A DNA stretch of 64,000 nt. Origin: Nymphaea colorata. Lineage: Eukaryota; Streptophyta; Magnoliopsida; Nymphaeales; Nymphaeaceae. Made by a program: the position numbers and the translations under genes. Positions 54,501 to 64,000 of the stretch are shown here, in pieces (positions within the stretch are counted from its first letter, which is position 1; every line of letters starts with the position of its first letter). The stretch is from assembly GCF_008831285.2 (NCBI RefSeq), contig NC_045140.1:19342370-19406369 (forward strand), given 5' to 3'. The notes under the pieces are model-generated. The model searched no databases and was not told the origin of the DNA. It saw only the letters and a list, made by a program, of their open reading frames with translations.

Positions 54501-56693
54501 TAATCTATCTTTTTATTAGCTTTCTTCACCTTGTTTTTTCAGTTCTTGATTCTTATGCTTTCCACTTTGTTTCAAATTCTCTTACTCTTTGGTCTCTCTT
54601 TGTTTTTTTTTCTCTTGACTTTCTATCTTTCTTCTACATTCCTCATTTACTTTGACCTGTTTTGTTGTCTTCTACAGTTCTACTTTTCAAGTCCTCATTA
54701 TTCTTCTTCTTTCCCCTTCAAGGTTGGTTTCACACTAGCCATTATCAAGTGCTTGCTTTCCCACAGGTGCTATCACTTTTCTTTTCAGAAGTGGAGGATC
54801 CATGAAGCTATGCGGGGCTGTGATCAGTTCCCTAACACCAGCACATTTAGTTGGTCATAATTGTTAAGGTCAGCACCTAATGGTAATAATCTTATAATCC
54901 TTGTTGCATAGTCTCTTGGATGAACTATTTATTTCAGTTGCTCTCCATATGATGTGAGTGGCCTATCAGTGCAAGAATTCGCTCTTAAGTGGGGCTTGTA
55001 TTGACCTTATGTAATTACTTAGTTTGTGCATAAAAGGATTGTTTGCACCCTACATTTGTAAATGCAGTTCCTTATCATATGATGTACAAGTCTGGCAAAA
55101 AGTAGCTTGATTTTGTTCTCTTTTAAGATACATCTTTCAGGTTTCCAGGCACAGGAACTCATGGCACGTTGATCCTCTATGACGTAAGTTGGTCTGTATT
55201 TCTAACAAATCAGAAAGTATATATTGGGCCTTTCCCAATATTTCTTAACCATTTTATGTGTTGGTGACGCGGCTGATCAACCTATGTAAGATTGCTACCT
55301 GGGCTAATATGACACACCAGCACAGATAACATTGTGATCAGGTTTCATCACCAACATTTTCATCCTACCTTCTTCTCCTTCCTGATTGGTCGCCAAGCAG
55401 ACAATGCCTGGACCAACTGCAGGCTGTGTCCCTTTTTTTAGGTTAACTAACTAGTGTCCGCTATGTCCACCTCCTACGTAACTTCTTTCCCTCCCCTTAT
55501 ATCCATGTCTCTTTCTTCTTCTTCATAATTCTCATCTATCCCGCTAAGCTTTCGGCGGTTGGCAAAGATAAATTGTTCCTTCTGGACTTGATTCATTCAT
55601 TCTATTGAATTCAAAAAAGGATCTCTGTGTTTTCTACCTCATTGGGTAAGGCAAGTCCAACATCTCAATCCATCTGTTCCTCAGTATATCTCCACAAATT
55701 TGTCTTTGATAAGTTTCAGGACAGACATGCACATTGAGAGGCAAATCTGCATCTTTCACGTCTTATCGACAGTAACCTAGTCCAATGTGGTGCATTTATT
55801 TTATCGCCACCTCACGTCATCGATCAACATGACTGTCACTGAAAACGGACTAGCCTGGAAATTATAGTTGCTCTTAATGCAGTCTTAGATATATGAAGAA
55901 CAGGAAGAAGAGAGGAGGACGACCACGCTTTTAATTTATTCTTTTCCCTTCTGTTTCTACCGAAATCCTAGCCTGGCTTCCTCAGACTGGTCAATTAGAC
56001 TGCCAACCAGGTCACGACAGTTGATTTCAAGATTTTTCACCCTAAAGCAGATTAATTATGTCCCAAACAGACCGCCTTTCTCTCTTACTCGTTGGTTTAT
56101 GCATGTCCTTGTGTGCGGCACATTTTCTCATAGAGAGCTAGAATGCTAAAAGATCTCCAGATCCAATCAACGATCTTATGAAAATATCTACCATCAGAAT
56201 TGGTCCATTCCATACTGCACCTTCGGCACGAAGAACGAAGCGAACCCACGATAAAATCCGATCATCCTAGTTCTAGTTCAAATATTTCAAAATTTCCAAG
56301 GAATGACAATGACATAAACCCTGGAAATCAGGGAATTGAGCAGTAGAAGACAGAGAACTAATCAGGAACTGACCTGTCCGCCGTGGCTGGAGGTCTTGAG
56401 GCGGGCCGTGAAGATCCCGGCGGGCAAGAAACTGCCATCGCTTCCGAGCGCGTGCTCTAGAGTAAACTGGACTTTCGAGTCCGCGGCGGCAGCGTCCCTG
56501 TCCACCTTCCGCCTCGCCGATGAACCAGAGGATCTGGCCGAGGCAGGGTATTCCGGCTCGGAAGGCTTCACTCCCTCAAACTCCTCGTCGTCAACAAGAA
56601 GCTCGTCGGATTGGAAGGCCGCAGAAGGAGGTAGGAAAGCGGCGGCGAAGCACACACAGAGGATGATCGCGGTCAAGTAACTCTTCCCCCCAT
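48547..56693 (-). CDS. ER membrane protein complex subunit 10 (EMC10)
   Basis: Subunit of the complex that inserts transmembrane helices into the ER membrane. Minus-strand coding exons: 56693-56374, 53761-53699, 53620-53528, 51468-51421, 50305-50234, 49693-49635, 49525-49435 and 48708-48547, all GT-AG and in phase from exon 1's reading frame onward, about 302 residues. It begins with a signal-peptide-like segment (YLTAIILCVCFAAAFLPPSAAF). A lumenal domain follows (VQFTLEHALG, FYQIRVPSNVLNPGENYVV, EGVNVLAVNYG). One carboxy-terminal membrane segment follows RSFWSKYWMYLIPLGLIVMN, matching the EMC10 signature. The short tail is GVRRR. Anomaly: the only sensible ATG (56693-56691) is one base out of frame with the signal peptide, because the following G run is six long where seven is needed. 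No in-frame ATG lies upstream before a stop. Either one G is missing in the assembly, or translation starts elsewhere. Confidence 0.9.
51469..53527 (-). other. 2.1-kb EMC10 intron
   Basis: This is the intron between EMC10 exons 3 and 4. It is AT-rich; the region at 51930-52070 is rich in catac/gatac words like those in the TBC intron element. No exon is recognised. Open frames at 51549-51818 and 52294-52584 are unsupported. Confidence 0.7.
53762..56373 (-). other. 2.6-kb EMC10 first intron
   Basis: This intron directly follows the signal-peptide exon. The TC-rich stretch at 54500-54720 gives a long hydrophobic plus-strand frame that is a composition effect. No other gene is recognised. Confidence 0.7.
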
Positions 56694-56836
56694 TTCTCTC
56701 TTTCTCTCTCTCCCTCTCCCTTCCGAACACGAGACGGGATGTTTCTCTTTGTTTAGTTCCCTTATTATTCTCAACGCCAGCTCTTACAAGTTACAAGTTA
56801 AATTCATCGCAGCACTTATAATCATGTCACGTTTGT

Positions 56837-56840
<4 letters not shown>

Positions 56841-56891
<51 letters not shown>
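56841..56891. repeat. (TA)n microsatellite, about 25 units
   Basis: An uninterrupted TA run about 150 bases upstream of the EMC10 ATG. Confidence 0.95.
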
Positions 56892-56894
<3 letters not shown>

Positions 56895-57130
56895 TTCGGC
56901 CTATTTTAAAAGTGGTGATTTTATAATTTGAATTAAGACTGGTAATATGCATGTAGAGTTCGAGAACTATATGCATTAGATTGTCTAGTCAATATCGACA
57001 ACAATTGGTTTGATCTCCCTGTGTCGATGGGGAAAGAAAGAAAAATAAAAAGCACTAGAAAAATAAATTAAGCAAAGAATGCTTTACCTTAAAAAGCCAT
57101 TAAGTACGTTTTGGTGACATCAAAATTATG

Positions 57131-57260
57131 GATTATGATGTTTGTTATGGCATTATACTTCCAGACAGGTGATAAAGTTTGTTACATGTTTTTGTAGATT
57201 ATGATGTTTGTTAGGGCGTTATACTTTTAAAAATGTGATAGAGTTTGTTTTATGTATATT
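57131..57260. repeat. Imperfect 66-bp tandem repeat
   Basis: Two adjacent copies share gattatgatgtttgtta, then ggc/gcgttatactt, then gtgata(a/g)agtttgtt. Several substitutions separate them, so this duplication is older than the one at 36 kb. Confidence 0.85.
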
Positions 57261-58057
57261 TTACCATCTCAAGTAGAATACCATCAAGTTGAACTTGTGA
57301 AAAAATTAAACACAAACCATGTTTGTATTAACTTAAAAACATGGTTTTGCTCTCATTTGTTTATACATATACACAAACATTTGCATTCTTTTAATATGTT
57401 TCAACTATTCCAACTGGTACATATAATATTGGTTTATAGTGTTATAGGAATACGTCTAAATCGTTGGCACAAAATTTATGAAATATTGTGCCAAAAGCAT
57501 CTAAAGGACTCGATGCACCTGTCAATGTCATTGCTTGAGAATCATAGCACGGCACTCCTCCACCTACAACTAACTAAAATATAACTTTACCATTGATAAA
57601 AAAAATATTTATTCAATACAAAATACATATCTTTTAGCCAATTTTCCACTAACTCCACATCTCTTAACATACTCATGCTCTCCCTCCATTTCCTTTGTAT
57701 TTGGTTCACATTTAAAGGAAAAAAACATATGAAAACGAAAAGGAGTGTGGAAAAGATTATACTAAAATTAATTTTACGTATGAAACGTGCTATAAATTTA
57801 AGCAGCGATTTTTTATTTTTTAAAAGCTAAACAGTTTATTTTTTTCTTTCACAAATGGACCGTCAGTGGAGCAACTTTTATCAAAATTTCCGGGGTGCAA
57901 ATCCTAGTGCCATACGAAACGTCGGAAGGGTGAACTCATACGGATCGCCTTATTGTGCGGAGGAGGAAGGAGATGCGACTCTCGCGTTCTGCTGCATGCC
58001 CCCGCCCAGAAAGCGAAAGAGACAGAGAAAGAAAGAGAGAGGCAAACCTCCGCTACC

Positions 58058-62700
<4,643 letters not shown>

Positions 62701-64000
62701 GTTGGTGCTCATTAGGCTTCCATACATTTCTTTGGTTTCATGTTTTTTACTGTCTATATATTTGGCAAGGAGCTATTTTGATCGCAAGCCATCTGCTGAG
62801 AAATGCTTTTGAAATGATAGTGTATTTAGTTTTTGGTGGTATTTTTCTTTTGATATCCATGTCTAAATTTTGCCATAATTAGACGGTTGTCAAATATGCT
62901 TTCTTAAAGTAATTTTTATTGTTATTTTCCTCATCTCATATTGATGCTGATTGTGTGGTGACATAGTAGATTGATAATCTACTATATGCTATCGTGTTAT
63001 TCTTGGGAATTCCCTTAATCTTGTCTGTGCAAGAAGCAAGCACCAAACAATTGCTTCCTCCATTGAAATTGAATCTGGAAAGATGACATCTCTAACAGTT
63101 GTCGTCGAGGCATCCACTAATGGATGTTGTAACTAATCTGAACCAATTTATATTGCTCTGTGTTATTGAGAGTTTGCTGACATTGGCAACAGATATGCAT
63201 TTCGTGGAAGTGCGAAGCATTTTTAGATGGATCAACCAATATGTTACACGAAGATCTTTGAGGAGTTGCATCTTACCAATCCTTCTCTCGTAATATCATA
63301 TTGCTGACTTCAAAAGATCACTTTTTTCTTGATCATTTCACTTTGTACTCCACTCTCTCAGTCTTTCCACCTTGAATCTGGGGAAGTCTGTTGCGTTAAA
63401 AGAAATTCTAATTGCATCTTGGTATTGTTTTTTATATAGGGCATAGAAGCAATATTTTGTCTTTTATCATTTCTATGGAGATCATTGCTTGAGTAGTAAG
63501 TCCTAAAATTGAAAAATGAAACTAATAAGGGGAATGCTAGGAAATAATATGTGGTCTCAAAAACTTTATAAAAAAAAAATGAAAAAATTTTAAGACATAA
63601 AAGAAACAACAAAGAACCCATATACTTAAATAGTTAAATATATAAAATGAGTTTTCTTCTTTTCCAAGAAGCTTGAGTTAATTTTCTATTTATTCTTGAT
63701 TGTCATCTTCTTTTTGATATCTTCAAAATATCGAGTGACATCATTGGCTGATTGTCAAATGTTGGTGACATCGGGAACCCAGATGCTCTCAGATTTTGGG
63801 AATATTGGTTACTGGGGCTTCTATATTCTTTTAAATACTTGTGGCATTTTCATGTGCTCAAAGGTTGAATTTGGCCTTTGCCACGTTATTTTGTTGGATT
63901 TCTTCTAGACGGTATATAGTGATGTATTAGTGTGTTGGTGCAGTTGGACTGGGGTTTGGCATTTTTTAAGTTCTTTCAAAGTAAGCATTTTTTTGTCTGT
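62701..64000 (+). other. ETFQO intron 5, continuing past the window
   Basis: The donor follows GVELK in phase 1. I searched for the next expected ETFQO exon, a conserved block containing LLAEGCRGS, and do not see it before the window ends. The short open frames here are intron sequence. Confidence 0.7.

Larger units (their letters stand above)
56694..58057. promoter_or_regulatory. Divergent EMC10/ETFQO upstream region
   Basis: About 1.36 kb separates the two starts, which face away from each other. It holds an AT microsatellite (56841-56891) and an imperfect tandem repeat of about 66 bases at 57131-57193 and 57197-57260. A purine-rich ETFQO leader occupies about 57950-58057. An ATG at 57972 opens a frame that overlaps the ETFQO start, if it is in the transcript. 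No TATA box was assigned. Confidence 0.6.

Noticed and set aside
54531..54860. Hydrophobic plus-strand frame that looks like a membrane protein
   Set aside because: It is a product of a T/C-rich stretch inside the EMC10 first intron, with no domain and no splice partners.

Overview
The window is nuclear DNA from a plant, most likely a flowering plant. Every gene is split by GT-AG introns, the non-coding DNA is AT-rich and full of microsatellites and decayed transposons, and the gene families (NIN-like RWP-RK factor, plant group I bZIP) are plant-specific. The species cannot be named from sequence alone. Exon models were built by hand from reading frame, splice sites and remembered family motifs. 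No alignment or transcript evidence was available.

Layout. (1) Minus strand, 9335 to 1051: a NIN-like protein (NLP) gene with five coding exons, encoding an RWP-RK plus PB1 nitrate-type transcription factor. (2) About 10.4 to 18.9 kb: a gene desert with microsatellites, repeat-family ends and a decayed Ty1-copia element that carries a nested MITE. (3) Minus strand, 33117 to 18901: a Rab-GAP TBC-domain protein gene with eleven coding exons. (4) About 33 to 39.7 kb: intergenic DNA with a 144-bp-period tandem duplication and a possible spliced non-coding transcript. (5) Plus strand, 40271 to 44869: a group I (VIP1/RF2a-like) bZIP gene with four coding exons. (6) 45152 to 45330: a small hAT-type MITE with intact 8-bp target-site duplications, followed by a run of 25 C. 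(7) 46600 to 48330: a broken, truncated direct copy of the bZIP gene that keeps its leader and intron 1. (8) Minus strand, 56693 to 48547: the gene for ER membrane protein complex subunit 10 (EMC10), whose only suitable ATG is one base out of frame in this assembly. (9) Plus strand, 58058 to beyond the window edge: the first five coding exons of mitochondrial electron-transfer flavoprotein:ubiquinone oxidoreductase (ETFQO).

The genes are unrelated housekeeping and regulatory genes, not a pathway cluster. EMC10 and ETFQO are divergent and share about 1.36 kb of upstream DNA. I found no CRISPR array, rRNA or convincing tRNA, and no clearly new system. The observations most worth checking are the EMC10 start-codon offset, the bZIP tandem copy and the dated MITE insertion.
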